Positions 34,587-47,063 of a DNA stretch of 64,000 bases are shown one piece after another. Location: positions 1,742,362 to 1,806,361 of the forward strand of contig JABAKD010000024.1 of NCBI GenBank assembly GCA_012845835.1. Direction: 5' to 3'. The stretch is from Undaria pinnatifida. Taxonomy: Eukaryota > Sar > Phaeophyceae > Laminariales > Alariaceae. The notes below the pieces were generated by a model. The model had not been told where the DNA came from, did no database searches, and saw nothing but the letters and a program-made list of their open reading frames with translations. The stretch's first letter is position 1. Each line of letters starts with the position of its first letter. A program made the translations under genes and the position numbers.

Positions 34587-34879
34587 CCCAGGCTACTGTA
34601 TTGTACTAAGAGGTTTCTTTTGGGCGGGTATCTTTCCAATGTCTTGGGGTCACTCGAGCGAGTGATCCCCCTATTCCTTTTCGCCTTTTAAGTATTCATT
34701 TTCGACTTTAAGTTTCCCGGCGGTTAAAACTCGCGATTTGAATCCGCTATGGGATTGTAAACTGCGCGGGGACAAGATAATCACCGAACGTCGTTCAGTC
34801 CGTGAGGTGCGAAGTCACTATTGAGAGCGATGGAAACCTGGTAGTGAGAAGATGGGTGCACTCTCTACCGTAGCCCAGG
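34587..34879. mobile_element. MITE-like element, family F (copy 4)
   Basis: Ends CCCAGGCTACTGTA and CTACCGTAGCCCAGG. The first internal palindrome is almost perfect (GGGGTCACTCGAGCGAGTG at about 34,648). The second is degraded. It lies only 370 bases from copy 3. Confidence 0.7.
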
Positions 34880-35029
34880 AACGGCCATGAAACGTTCGTA
34901 AAAGAAAATGGCTGGTTTGGGGGGGGGGGGGGGGCTATCGTAGAATCAGTCCTATTTTTTTTTTTCGTGGGTTGGTTAGCCTTGCGTTATACCGTTATGT
35001 TCAGGAAATTGGAGGGTATCAGTAGTCCG

Positions 35030-35640
35030 CTTGAACGCTTGCCAAAGGTTAACCAACTGCCTATCCTAACTAAGCCTTGTAACACTCTCCGCCCTGAAAC
35101 GGCGGGATAGCAAATCGGCCAGACATATACGGGCGGACGGTGTCAATAGCCAAGCGGTTTCAATTTCTGGGTATGCCGGAGAGAGTATTTTTCAAGTTCG
35201 AAGTGGGAAACATCGTACACGTTCATTTTTGGTGGATGGTGGGATTTGAACCAACGGCCCAAAAGGCCATGGTCTGCCGGCAACGCCATTTGCTAAGAAA
35301 CTAGGGGCTTGGATCACTTGCAATTGCCTACCCAAACTAAAGCCCTATTGCGCTCTCTCCCCCGAAGCGGCGGGATAGCAGGTCGGCCAGATATATACGG
35401 GCAGACGTGACAATATCCAAGCGGTTTCATTTTCTGGGTATGGTATGTCAGAGAGAGTATTTTTCAAGTTCAAATTGGGAAAAATCGTGAACGTTTATGT
35501 TTGGTGGATGGTGAGATTCGAACCCACGACCCCAAAGCCATGGTCTGTCGGCAACGCCATTTGTTATGAAATTCGAGAGTATTAATTAGCCCACTTTGAC
35601 CACTTGCAGTCGGTTAACCAACTGCCCACCTAAAACTAAA
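35030..35640 (-). repeat. ~270-bp tandem repeat with tRNA-like arms
   Basis: Two full units and parts of a third. On the minus strand each ends with a T-arm/B-box-like word plus acceptor: GGTTCAAATCCCACCATCCACC (35,220-35,245) and GGGTTCGAATCTCACC then ATCCACCA (35,501-35,525). About 130 bases 5' lies GGTGGGCAGTTGGTTAACCG, which can pair as a D-arm-like hairpin (GCAGT/ACTGC) and whose GGTGG pairs with the 3' CCACC. The distance is too great for an ordinary tRNA, so this is a tRNA-derived repeat, SINE head or intron-bearing tRNA pseudogene rather than a functional tRNA. Confidence 0.5.
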
Positions 35641-36770
35641 AGCCTTAAGCCATCGCTTATAACACGGTTTCTGGATCCGAAAATGAATGTTTTCGTGTCG
35701 GAAAACCTATTTGGCTATCTTGTAGGCTCGAAAGTAGTTATTTGTCAGGCTTCCATTTTCGGATACCATTTTCGGGTCGGCCTTCAACAGAAAAAAGGGG
35801 TTCCATTTTCGGATGAAATCTCCAACCGGAAAGGGCTCCCGGACTTAGTTATACACGTGTCATGGGAGGCAACAAACTTGGTATCGAAAACAGTATTATT
35901 ACCATAGAAGTACAAGACACGAGACACACGCATCTGACACACATATATTCGTCTGCTGTGAGCAAGCAACACGTATCATAGGCGAAGTCGTGCTGCTACT
36001 ACTCGTGCTGCTGCTGTGTCTCGGTGTCCGCTAGAACATACGCCATGCGCCTCACCACGTGCCGATGGGCTCGGACAGTGATGATGACGACAGCGAGAGC
36101 CTTGCCACTCGTCGCAGTCGCGATTGCAGCATTCGCCAAACACACACATTACTAATAATACTACTGTTGTTGAAGTAGTACTACTACTGTTACTACCACT
36201 CGTGTTTGTCGAGGACGAGGACAGCCGCCGTCTGTGACATGCCGTCGTTCATGCACGAGATCGACGGGAGCGAGGGGGAAGACAACCCTCCCCGCGTGAA
36301 GCGCACAAGGCGTGTTTTCCTTTGCCCCACCTTCAAAGCTTCATCTGCGTGCCTAGATGCCATGGTGCAGCGAACTCGTGTACGTACGTGGTCGAGCGAT
36401 CGCCGTTGATATTGATTAGTTTTCGTCGCGAGAAATTTGTTCAAAAAACAATGTGTAAATTGTGTTTCGTTTATACGTACCGTCGATCCGATCCTGCCCG
36501 TCTGATTTTGCGACCCGAAAATCCATCTCATTTTCGGATTCGGACACGATATTGTAAGATATGGCCTCATAGCACCCGCTCTTTGCTTTCAAAATACTGT
36601 TAATAGGTAAATAAATGTTGTTTTCCAGCGTCGATCAAAGCGTTTGAAGATCGCAAGCACCCCCCATTGTGAAAAAAAAACTCCCTACAAATTTAATATA
36701 TATATATATATTTAATAAGACTACCATCGGTGGTAATCGTCTACGTGTACTATGTATATACTGTCCAGTA
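35640..36770. other. No recognisable gene
   Basis: Unique-looking sequence with short triplet-like runs near 36,000-36,190 (CTGCTGCT, ACTACTACT). The minus-strand frame 36,193-36,570 (125 codons) has no recognisable domain. A short (AT)n tract lies near 36,700. Confidence 0.35.
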
Positions 36771-36985
36771 CCCCAGAAGAGGGTTTTGTAGTTTCCGCGC
36801 ACAGACTGACTAACATCACCCTGTTGACCCTGATAGCTACACTGGTAGTTGCAAGGGGAGTCGCCGACCTATATCCTCAATGAGGACACACAACCCGTAA
36901 TACGCGCGATCGGAGTGTCACACACAGCTTGCAAAGATGAGTTTCGACAAAATCTTCGATCTCACAGCTGGAGTGTATTTTTGTT
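36770..36985 (-). mobile_element. Dispersed repeat family E (short copy)
   Basis: It carries TAGTTTCCGCGCACAGACTG, AACATCACCCTGTTGACCC, GGGGAGTCGCCGACCTAT, ATACGCGCGATCGGAGTG, GATGAGTTTCGACAAAATC and CTTCGATCTCACAGCTGGAG. These are the best-preserved family landmarks in the window. Confidence 0.7.
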
Positions 36986-37480
36986 TATTTATAATAATGT
37001 AACCGGTTGATCGCCATCTTGTTGGAAGAATGTCGATCCCAAGAAGAAACTATTCATATCTTATCGTTCGACCTCTAGTGGCCTTGACGAGATGTCTAGA
37101 TTGTTATCTACGATAGAGTATGGAAATTGGGGAGTATTTTGATATACGGGTTTTAATGTGGTCGATTGCATTTTCAACAAAAAAAAAAATCGGATTTTTT
37201 TCGGACGTGGTTCTATGGTTAGGGTTAGGGTCGGGGTCTAAAGTAGTGTTTTGGTCCGTTTTTGGTGTTTTCCGCCTCATATTACTGGAAGCACACGTGG
37301 GTCAAACCAAATTCCCCCGTTTTTCCGTGCTTTTTTATGTATACTAATCTAGTTTATCCTGTAAAATATCCCAGAATTTTGCTGTGAAGGCGGTTCGTTC
37401 GACCAGATAGCCTGTATATTTTCATTGGGTCCTTTTGGCACCATGATAATGATTTTTGCTTGCAGTCACTGCTACTGCCG
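36985..37480. other. No recognisable gene
   Basis: AT-rich sequence upstream of the LINE. GTTAGGGTTAGGG at 37,218 is only two telomere-like units. Confidence 0.4.
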
Positions 37481-39830
37481 GTTGTAGTAGTAGTAAAGTA
37501 CTCCTCAAAGTCATCGCGGGTCGCCTGAGTGACTATTGCGGACGCGAGAACATTCTGCCGGAGGAACAGTGTGGGTTCAGACCCCAACGCTCGACGGTTG
37601 ACATGATGTTCGTAGTACGACGACTGCAGGAACTGGCGCGGAAGGACACCCCCTTGTACATGTGCTTTATCGACCTCACCAAAGCATACGACTCCGTCGA
37701 CCGAAGCCTTTTGCGGGATGTCCTTGCTCGTTTTGGCGTGCCACCGAGAATGCTCGCCGTCATCCGCCAATTCCACGACGGTATGCAAGCATGCGTGCGG
37801 CTGGATGATGGAGAGTGCTCGGATAAGTTCGATGTGGTGCAAGGTCTCAGGCAAGGATGCGTGCTCGCGCCACTGCTGTTCAACATGTTTTTCACTGCGG
37901 TACTGCGTGTGGCCGAGAAACGCTTCCTCGCTGATGCAGCCATCACGGACAACATGGTGCAGCTCCAACGAAAGAAGGAAGGCGAGAAGAAGGGCACTTC
38001 ACGCACAGGCAAAGTCGACGGACGGAGGGGGAAGGAGGGGGAGGGGGTGCAGAGATTGTGGGGTATGCTGTACGCGGACGATGCGGGCATCGTATCGCGA
38101 TCATCAGAAGGGCTGAAGAGGATGATGACGGCGATCGTGACTGCGTGCTCGTTGTTCGGGCTTACAGTATCCGAGGCAAAAACAGAGATAATGTGCCTGG
38201 AAACCAAAAGCGGGGGTAAGGTGTCCTTCACGATCAATGCAGCCGGCCAGGTTTACAAACAAACAATCCAGTTTGTATACTTGGGCGGGGCTATCACCGC
38301 AGACAGAAACCTTAGCACTGAAATAACGCGGCGTCTTCAGAGGGCCTGGGCGTGCTTCCAGCGGTACAAGATGGAAATCTATGATCGCCCGGGTGTGCGT
38401 TTACGGTTGAAGGTGCGGTTGCTGAAAGCTGAGGTGGTCGAGACACTGCTGTACGGTTGCATGACGTGGAGCCCGAAGAAGCCTGACTATGACAGGCTAC
38501 GACGGGTTCACCGCTCCATGCTCCTCCGATGCCTTGGATGGCGGAAACGGAAGCGCGACGACCACGCCCTATCGTACGCCGACGCGCTTGCCCAGACAGA
38601 TTCCGAGAGCGTTGAGGTGATAGTGCGCAAACGGAGGATTTTGTTTGCGGGATTCGTGGCACGCATGGGGGAGGAGCGTCTGCCACAGAGGGCGATGTTT
38701 GGAGAGTTTGTTGGGGGTAAGGGCTACTCAGGGGGGCAAGAGAAAGACTGGATGGATCATCTGAAGGAGGATATGTCGGTCTTTGGAATGAAATTCGAAG
38801 GATGGCGAAAGGCTGCTCAGAAGGCTGGCAGATGGTTTCAAAGAGTAGAGGAGGGAGCCGAGTTGTTCATGCGGAATTGGCATGAAACGGAGAGACGCAA
38901 AGCTGCAGAGCGACGCGCAAAGGCTGCGGCAGCGTCATCCACCGTTGGCATCTCTAAGCGGCCGGGGGGAGGGGGAAGGGGGGGGGGCGGGGTGGGGACT
39001 GGGGGAGGGGGGGAGGGGGGAGGGGGGGACGGGGGAGGGGGAAAGGGAGGAAATGGGGAGGGGCGGAAGGGGGAGCGTCATGCCCAAGAGACTGAAGTCT
39101 GGGTTTGGCCATCATCGTATTGAAAGTTGTGGGCCTTCTAATGGCCGTCACAAGATAGCATAAGACCGCCCTGACTTCTTCGCCATGTTGCGTTCTCTCC
39201 CAGGTGCCCTTGATGATGGACGTGATACCCTCTGTTAGCCCAATGCCATCCTTAGCCAGTTCCTAGGGTCTGCTAGTATGACACTTTTTTTTCTTTTCTT
39301 CTTCTATTTCTTTTTTCTTTTTTTCTCTTCTTTCCTTGCTTTCCTGTCTTGTCTTGTCTTTTCTTGCTCTTCTTGTCTTTTTCTTTTCTTTGCTTGCCTT
39401 TTTCGTCTTGATTCGTTTTTCTTCTCTTTTCTTTCCTTTCCTTTACCTTCTTTTCTTTTCTTTGTTTCTTTTTCTCCAATTGACTTATGCCTGTCGTGCG
39501 TATGCGTAGTAATATATACTACGTGTAATATATACGTGGTAGTCTTACTTGGGTGGCAATCAATCGGAATATTTGGTTTCTCCAGGCGTGAGTAGTGAGA
39601 CGTATGCACCGGCCTGGACCTGGCACATCGTAGACTGACTCCCGATTTCACTTTTATATGTTTCTGGTGGAGGCATGAATTGCGTCAGCTGTGATATATG
39701 CGTGTACCACCTTGGGTTGTGTGTGGTTTCCCTGGGGTATTCCTCAGCTCCAGAGTGACTGGAGCCTGTCCTGTGACCACGGACTTGATTATGTGAGAAC
39801 AACAACAACAACAACAACAACAACAGTAGT
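37456..39830 (+). mobile_element. LINE (non-LTR retrotransposon), 5'-truncated
   Basis: The frame 37,456-39,123 (555 codons) encodes a non-LTR reverse transcriptase. Its finger region begins at about residue 15 ([15 protein letters not shown]), block [10 protein letters not shown] follows, then [13 protein letters not shown] (catalytic Asp region), [17 protein letters not shown] and the active site LYADD near residue 206. A C-terminal region with [20 protein letters not shown] follows, and a Gly-rich tail. The endonuclease and the 5' half are missing, so the annotated Met is an artefact of truncation. Downstream are a short 3' UTR, a pyrimidine tract at about 39,281-39,477, and a (CAA)n tail at 39,799-39,825. 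The same 3' end recurs inverted at 49,229-50,325. The RT frame is open throughout, so the insertion is fairly recent. A convincing target-site duplication was not found. Confidence 0.9.
39281..39477 (+). repeat. CT-rich tract in the LINE 3' UTR
   Basis: Almost pure C/T, dominated by CTTTTCTT words, with a purine-rich counterpart at about 49,745-49,910 in the inverted LINE copy. It is therefore part of the LINE and not an independent microsatellite. Confidence 0.85.
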
Positions 39831-39989
39831 CTCCACCATCAACAGTCACTATGGACGGGTTATCTGCTCACCCAACGGATTGATGTCTGGATGGCACGCT
39901 CGCCAATGACCATATCCCACGCTCGGCATGCCTATTGCCATACTGAGTAACTGATGATAGAGACTTCCAGGTATTTCGCAGCCCCACGC

Positions 39990-40080
39990 ACGACGCATAA
40001 CAACGCACACATCTTGCAAAGAAAGATAAGTTTCGACAAAATCTTCGATCTCGCAACTGGAGTGTATTTTTTTTTTTATA
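39990..40080 (-). mobile_element. Dispersed repeat family E (fragment)
   Basis: It carries GATAAGTTTCGACAAAATC, TTCGATCTCGCAACTGGAG and TGTATTTTTTT only. Confidence 0.65.
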
Positions 40081-40954
40081 ATCGTAATAATAATTAGCTA
40101 TAGTTACTGTTATGATGTAACTGGTATAGTCTAGACTAGACGATAGTTTTATGATAGCTTATTTATTTTGTTCCGAAACACGAAATGCAATGACCTCGAA
40201 TTATCCCGTGGACCTTCCTGGTCACAAGCTTACGATGCACAACTAAAAGCATTCCAAAAACTTTGATGGGAAAATATCCATTGGTTGCGGTGTACCGCTG
40301 AAAAAGGATCAGTTTTGGCACGGCCGAATAAGGTTCCAACTATACTACTAATAGTGCACGTGACTCATGACATTTTTAAACAGCACCGCAAACCAAAACC
40401 CACAGCAGTACGTAGGAATTAACATAATTCCAAGTACTTTGTATTCCAGACAAAAGCGTTGGTGCCAACTTCAGGGGAACCCATTCCCATCTTAAAATTG
40501 TCCCAGTCTAACTCCAAGTGTGTTATACCCATGTTAGGACCGCGGTGCTATAAACGTCAAGCAATAGGACGGTTGGAGCATATCACCACCATTGGGCGTG
40601 CAATGTCAGCTACAGGCAGTCCCCTCGTGGCCTAGCTCGCACCTTCAGCAAAGCCACACCCGCCACCCGACAAATTCTTCTCTCTCCCGACGCACACACA
40701 TACATACCTGTCCCACGCCACATTCCAGCACAACCAGACACGGGCCTGTTTATCCTTCGACAACTTGAAATCGGCACGCTACGCTCACACTCAGTCTACA
40801 TACTGAATTCTGCGGTAATGCCACCCATCAGGATGGTGCTGGGATCGTCATCTTCGCCTGTCCTACTGGGGGGCGTTCTTTTGGGCTTGATGAGCTATCT
40901 TCCTTAGCAGGCCGAAGAGCATGCCTACCTCATGAGCTCTGTTAGCCGGAACTT
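40080..40954. other. No recognisable gene
   Basis: Unique-looking sequence left of the copia insertion, with no open frame of note. Confidence 0.4.
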
Positions 40955-41754
40955 TGTTAAAAATAATGCGCTGTGTCCCAGCAGCAGGTAGATGCCGCTG
41001 ATGCTCGTAGACTGTGTGGCCTACCTCAGAGGTATACACTCAGAGAGCAGTCGAACTGCGAGCGACTCAGAAACAGAGAAATGAAGATGTTTGATTACTG
41101 ACCCTGTTAAGAATAATGCGCTGTGTCCCAGCAGCAGGTAGATGCCGCTGATGCTCGCAGGCTGTGTGGCCTACCTCAGAGGTATACACTCAGAGAGCAG
41201 TCGAACTGCGAGCGACTCAGAAACAGAGAAATGAAGATGTTTGATTACTGACTGACTCCCAAGTCAGGTTTTGCTGGTGCCGATGAGGAGTGAGAAGGGT
41301 GGGCGAGCTAAAGGCTGGGCCACTCTTCTCGAATGCGACAAAAATAAGCCAATCACACAAAAGATCCAGAATGATTCCAGAATAATTCTGGAAGGTTTCC
41401 TACGTTCTAGAAGCAGCAACCTCGATCTGAAACGCTTTCAGAAGCTTACAGAAATTCCAGAAGCTTCTAGAAGGCTTCCAGAAGCTACACACGTTCAACG
41501 TTAATGTCCCGGTCAACCTTGACCTATCATGCTTCCGGAATATTTCTAGAACAAGAGAATACATGCTACGGAGACATAAAGGTGTGCCCGCTAGATTCTT
41601 TTCTACTGCTACGCAAAAATACTAGTTGCTGCAATCTACGTCTGCGCTACATATCGCTACTACCGACACACGACTGTCAAGTTGTCGCAATCGTACACAA
41701 AGGTAGAACTGTGTTCAGCTGTTGACAGATGCACATAGAGACATCCTTGACACA
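40955..41754 (-). repeat. 3' LTR of the copia element
   Basis: 800 bp, TGTTAAAAATAATGCG to CATCCTTGACACA on the plus strand, matching 47,538-48,337 base for base except at about three positions. Its first ~300 bases are a 150-bp tandem repeat (units from 40,955 and 41,105). Confidence 0.93.
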
Positions 41755-44700
41755 ACCCCGCGAATGGACAACCAGTCGATGTGTTTAACGGAAAAACAAC
41801 TTTGTCTCGTGCAACCCCGCAATTCGCATATGATTGCAACTTCCTAATTCACGAATGCCAAGAAACATTGTACTACAATTGAGTCGACATATCATAGACC
41901 ATCATGTCTATTTAGACTAACTACGTAGTCTTTATACGGAGAGAAAAAGTGGTACTCGTCCACGCTCCTGTTCGTGAACTCCTTCCTGGTGATTGCCTTC
42001 CTGCGTCTGATGATGTTCTTGCGCACGTGCACGCATATTCCAAAATCAAATTTCCGTCCGAAAACGCTGTCCTTCACCCAGCCGTCCACGAATAAATCTC
42101 CGACATTCGGCGACGAAAAAAAAAAAAAAAAAAAAAAAATCCTTCAGTGCTTGAAGTTCTGAATTTGCAGGAGGATCGACGTGAAGCGATGCTTGGGCAG
42201 ATGCTTGGTCGCGATGTCCGCCAATTGCTCCTCGCTCCGCTTGTGGTGGAGGTTGATCTTGCCCCTAGATACCAGCTCCCGGATAAAAAAGTAGCGTAGG
42301 GCGACATGCTTCGTTCTCTGGCTGTGCATGGCATTCCCAGCCACTGTGAGAGCCCCGGTACTATCACTGTGGATTGGCACCGATTCGAAGTTCTTGAACT
42401 TCAGCTCTCCCATGAAGTTGGAGATGTAGACCGCTTCCCTAGCGGCGTAGCTGATTGCCTGGATCTCGGCTTCGACCGTGCTCTGAGCAACAATCGTCTG
42501 GCTTTTTGCCCCGAAGTTAAGCAGTCCGCCTCCCAGGGAGAACAAATAGCCGGTGGTGGATCTTCCGTTGTCCGGGTTTGCCCCGAAGGACGAGTCTGCG
42601 TATGCGGTCAGTCGGAATTGTCCGCGCTTGTAGGTGATGGGCAGGTCCGGGTTTCCGCGAAGGTATCGCAGTACGTGCTTAGCTGCCCTCAGGTTGACTT
42701 GAGCCGGGTTGTTGCAGGCCTTGGACAGTTGCAGTGCTGCAAAGCAGATGTCGAATCTGGTGCCTTGCGTCAGGTAGAGAATGCAACCCGTCATTTGTTG
42801 GAACAATCGCTTCTCATCGGACCCGAGCAGCTGGTCCTGAGGGTGTTCCGTGGAGATCTCCGCTCCGTATCCTGGAGTGCTCACTGGGTTCGCATCCTGC
42901 ATTCCGAATCGCTCCAGGATCGTAGCGACGTAGTGTCCTTGCGAGATGGATAGGGTCCCTTGCTCGTAGTCGCGCTTGACCTCGATGCCCAGGATGCGCT
43001 TGACTTCGCCTAGGTCGGTCATCTCGAATCGGTCAGTCAGTTCCCGTTTCTTGTTGTTCACCAAGTTTTGGTCTTCTCCGGTCATGAGAAAATCGTCCAC
43101 GTACACCGACAGAATCACCATGGTAGCGCCGTCTGTGTAGGTGTACACGCAGGGGTCGGACTGCGTCCGCTTCCAGCCGAACGCCGAAAGGGTCGCGTCG
43201 AGAGTGTCGTTCCATTGCGCCGGCGATTGTGATAACCCGTAGAGGCTGCGCTTGAGTTTGTAGATCATCGGTTCTCCTGTCTTCGGGTCCTTGTGAGTTT
43301 CCCCAGGAGCGGGCCTGACGTACACGTCCCTGTCGCAGGGAGCGTTCAGGAATGCTCCGACGACGTCCAATTGATGGATGACCCATCCTTGTTCGTTGGC
43401 GATGGCGAGGATCAAGCGAATGCTCTCGATGCGGCACACCGGTGCGTAGCTTCGTCCGTAGTCGTATCCTGCTTCTTGGCGATGTCCACCGACGACCAGA
43501 CGGGCCTTGAATCGTCCATCCAGTTTTTTCTTGAATACGAACTTTGTGCTGAGGATCTTGTCTGTTTTGGGTACGCTACTGAGCGGGACGAGGGTGTAGA
43601 CGTTGTGTTTCTCCAAACTCCCCATCTCGGTAGGGCAAGCTTCTTCCCACTTCTCGCGCTGGGGTGAACTCATGGCTTCCGCGTAGGTGTCCGGGATTTT
43701 GAACACTTGACTCGTCTCCTCCAAGAGCCCGTGCGGGGCTTCGCTGCGCGTGGCGTAGATGTAGCCGCAACCGGGGAAGGGATCTTCCGGAAAGTGGGCG
43801 AAGTCCCAGACGTCTCCGGGACACGGTTGGGACGATTGAGCTGCGATGGTGCTCAATTGGTCGAAAGCGAGCGCGGTAGGATCGGTGCGCCCAACTGCTA
43901 AGCGTGCGTTGCCGCGTGCGGTTCCGTCGTCGCTCATGGTCACAGTCAGAGCACCCGGAACTAAGGCAGGGTCCACGGGATCATCGTGGGCCGGTTTGCG
44001 ACGCGTGCTGGCGCGAGTGACTTCGAGGCGGCGCATACCTTGACGCGCCGCTCCAGCTGCGCCAGCTCCTCCTGAAGTAGTGCCTCCCCGTGAAGGCGAA
44101 GATGGTCCCGCCGTTCCCGCAGATCCAGCTTCTCCCCCAGCTTCTATACCGCCGTTCGGCTCCACGCCTCCCGTGTCAGCGGCTCCTCCTGGATCAGCGG
44201 TGCTTCCCGGACTAGCAGCTCCCTCCAGCGAAGCTCCTCCTGGTGATGAGGCTCCTCCCGGCGAAGGATCTTCCGGGGAGAATGAGTCTTGGTGGTTGTC
44301 CTGCTGCAGCTCCAAGCGTAGCTCCTCCCGATCGAGGTTGTCTTGTTGCATTTGACGGATTTCTTGCCGGAGGAGTTCGTTCTGCGTTTGGAAGTCCAAC
44401 CCACTGGCAGTAGTGGGGTTTTCGGGCCCCAGGAGGGAAGTGTAGCTCAGGACATCGCTCTCGTAGCCGTGTGCCTCGTCGGAATACTGAAAGGGAACCG
44501 AGCGCGGCGGTGACTCGATGAAGGTTACGTTACGGCTCTCGATCACGGTACCGTTGGACAGATTGAGGATCCGGTACGTCTTGCTGTCTAGTCCGTATCC
44601 ACAGAGTTTGCCTTCGAAGGCCCTGTCGTCCAGTTTCTTGCGATAGCGCTCGTGGTGCACAAAGGCGCGAGCTCCGATCGCGCGAAGTCCCGACAGATCC

Positions 44701-47063
44701 GGAGACTTGTGGTGCATCTTCGAGTAGGGAGTAGTACCTCCCAGCGCTGAGTGCGGCGACCGGTTCAGTAGATACGCAGCCGTCATCATGAGTTCGCCCC
44801 ACATATAGGGCGGAAAATCACCGTCCTTCAGGAGGCATCGGGTCATGGCTGAGAGTGTTTGCCCGTCGCGCTCCGATGTTCCGACCTGTTGAGGCGTGTT
44901 GGTGGCAGCGTATTCGAGCTTGATAGCTGAGCTCTTGCAGTATTCGCGGAATTCAGTCCCGGTGTTTTCACCTCCCTTGTCGCAACGGATGGTTTCGATG
45001 CGGTACCCGTCGCTGGCGACTCGCATGTTGTAGGCATGGATAGCTTCGGTGGTGTCGGCTTTCTTGCGGAGCAGGTACACTTCCTTCATTGTGGTAAAAT
45101 CGTCGGTGATCTTGCAGGCGTACGGGAACAATCCTCCCTTGGACTTTGCTGGTGGGGTGACGGGTCCCAGATTGTCGATGACCACGATCTCTCCAGGCCG
45201 AGAAAGCTCGCGAGTGCTCTTCTTGGGGTGTGGAGACTGCTTGTGTTTCCCCACCTCGCAGATTTCGCAAGGGGAAGGTGTATCCGAGTAATCCACGCCA
45301 GTGTCCGGGTCTTTCCTCAGGATGTCCATGTTGCGAGGGTTGATGTGTCCCAGTCTCCTGTGCCAGGTATCCGCAGCAATTGCTACTGAGCACACTGCTC
45401 GTGAAACCGCTGGGTGGTGATGCCTTGTTGACATTCTTGGAGAGCGGCTGGTCAGACGTCTTGCCAGCTTGGGAAGGAGTCGCAGACGTTTCTTGAAACG
45501 TGACGTCCAGCGTGCACATTCCTTGGTCCTGCGGGTCCTGACGGAGCGGAATGACTGTCTTCTGTACTGTGAGGTGCGGAGTTTTGTCTTCAACCACGCA
45601 TCGCAGCCCTTTCTTCAGCAGTGAAGTTGGCGAAAAAATGTTACGCCCAAGCCCAGGTACAATCAGTCCAGTGAGGCGAGTAGGACGCTGCTTTCCCTCG
45701 TTGTCTGAGATGGTGCAGTGAAGGACACCTATTGCTGTTCCCTGTAGTTGGCCTTCGCCCGCTATGTCGATGATCTTCGGGATAGTTCGCGCCTTGTAGT
45801 CTTGGATGCGTCCCTCGGGGATCAGACGGCTGTCGAACATCGTCTCCGACGCTCCTGTGTCCACCAGCAGTCTGACTCCAGTCTCACTGGCCGAAAAATC
45901 CCGTCCCCTGAAGCGGGAGCAGGTGGCGAACATGAATGCATTGTCGAATCCGTCGTCCTCGTCGCGAGTGAAGTCGATCGCTGTTTTCTCTTTGCTCGGT
46001 TCTTGCTTGTCCGATGATGCCGAACAGTGATGACAGTGAGAGCATGCTGTGAAGGCCTTGCCTCGCTTCCGTGCTTCCGGCTTCTTGGCGCCCTGTTGGA
46101 GGCATTCCTCGTTGGAGTGAGAGGTGGTGTTGTGTACTGAGCACCACTTCGTTGCTCCGGCCGGCTGTTTCCTTTCTTCCCTGAGCTTGGGGCAGTGCCT
46201 TCGGATGTGGCCGGGCTCGTTGCATCTGTGGCAGATCAGCGTCGCTGTGGTTGTCATGGCAAACCCGCGACCAGAAATCCGCCCTTTTGATCCCTTACGC
46301 GACTGTGAGTCGAGGAATATGTTGCGCATGGTGGACTGGATCTCGCCAAGCGCGAAGGACGGGTCGCGGAACACCATCATCTTGACGTCGTTGCACTCGT
46401 CGGTGATTCCCTGGATACATATGTCCTTGAAGCGTCGATCCGTCACAGGTTCACCCATCTTGTTCAGCTGAGCGCGCAGGAGCATCTTATTGGTGAAGTA
46501 GTCGTCAGGGTTCTCACCAGGGTTCATTGGATTATTCTCCATCTCGTCCATCTTTGCCCTGATCACCTCGTCGGTTACTCTGTCGTAGTTGTCGCAGAGC
46601 TCCTGAAAGGCAGCCTGCCCGTCTCCGCTGATTCCAGTGTCGTCCTCGTGCTTCTGTACTGCTAGTGCAGCCGGTAGTTCCACCAGAAGAAACAGGATGG
46701 CGTAGAGATCCTCGTTAGCTCTTGTGTATAACTCGAGTGCGTTGGTGTCCCCAGGGTCTGGCCGCGGTTGTTTCTTCAGTAGTGGTAGAATGTCCTTCCT
46801 GGTAGCTCCAACCACGACACAGAACTCCTTCATCCATGTCTTGAATTCCGCAGGGTCCTTGCCGTCGAACTTCCTGAGTCCTTTGATCACGGTTACCAGG
46901 TTCGTGGAGTTGTCGCTGGCGAAGGTGCTTCCTCCCGTGTTGCTCGGTGGGATCACTTCTCCTCCCTCCGGCATGATGATTCTTATGATCTTCGTCTTTT
47001 ACTAGATGTCCCTTCTGCCGCAGAAGTATTCTTGCTCTGGGTGTCTATGCCCGAGTGTTCCCC

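Noticed and set aside
37218-37232. GTTAGGGTTAGGG, telomere-like
   Set aside because: Only two units in AT-rich DNA. An interstitial telomere array would need more.
39273-39651. Lys/Glu-rich frames
   Set aside because: They are translations of the CT-rich tract in the LINE 3' UTR.
42306-42953. 215-codon plus-strand frame
   Set aside because: It is antisense to the copia RNase H/RT region.
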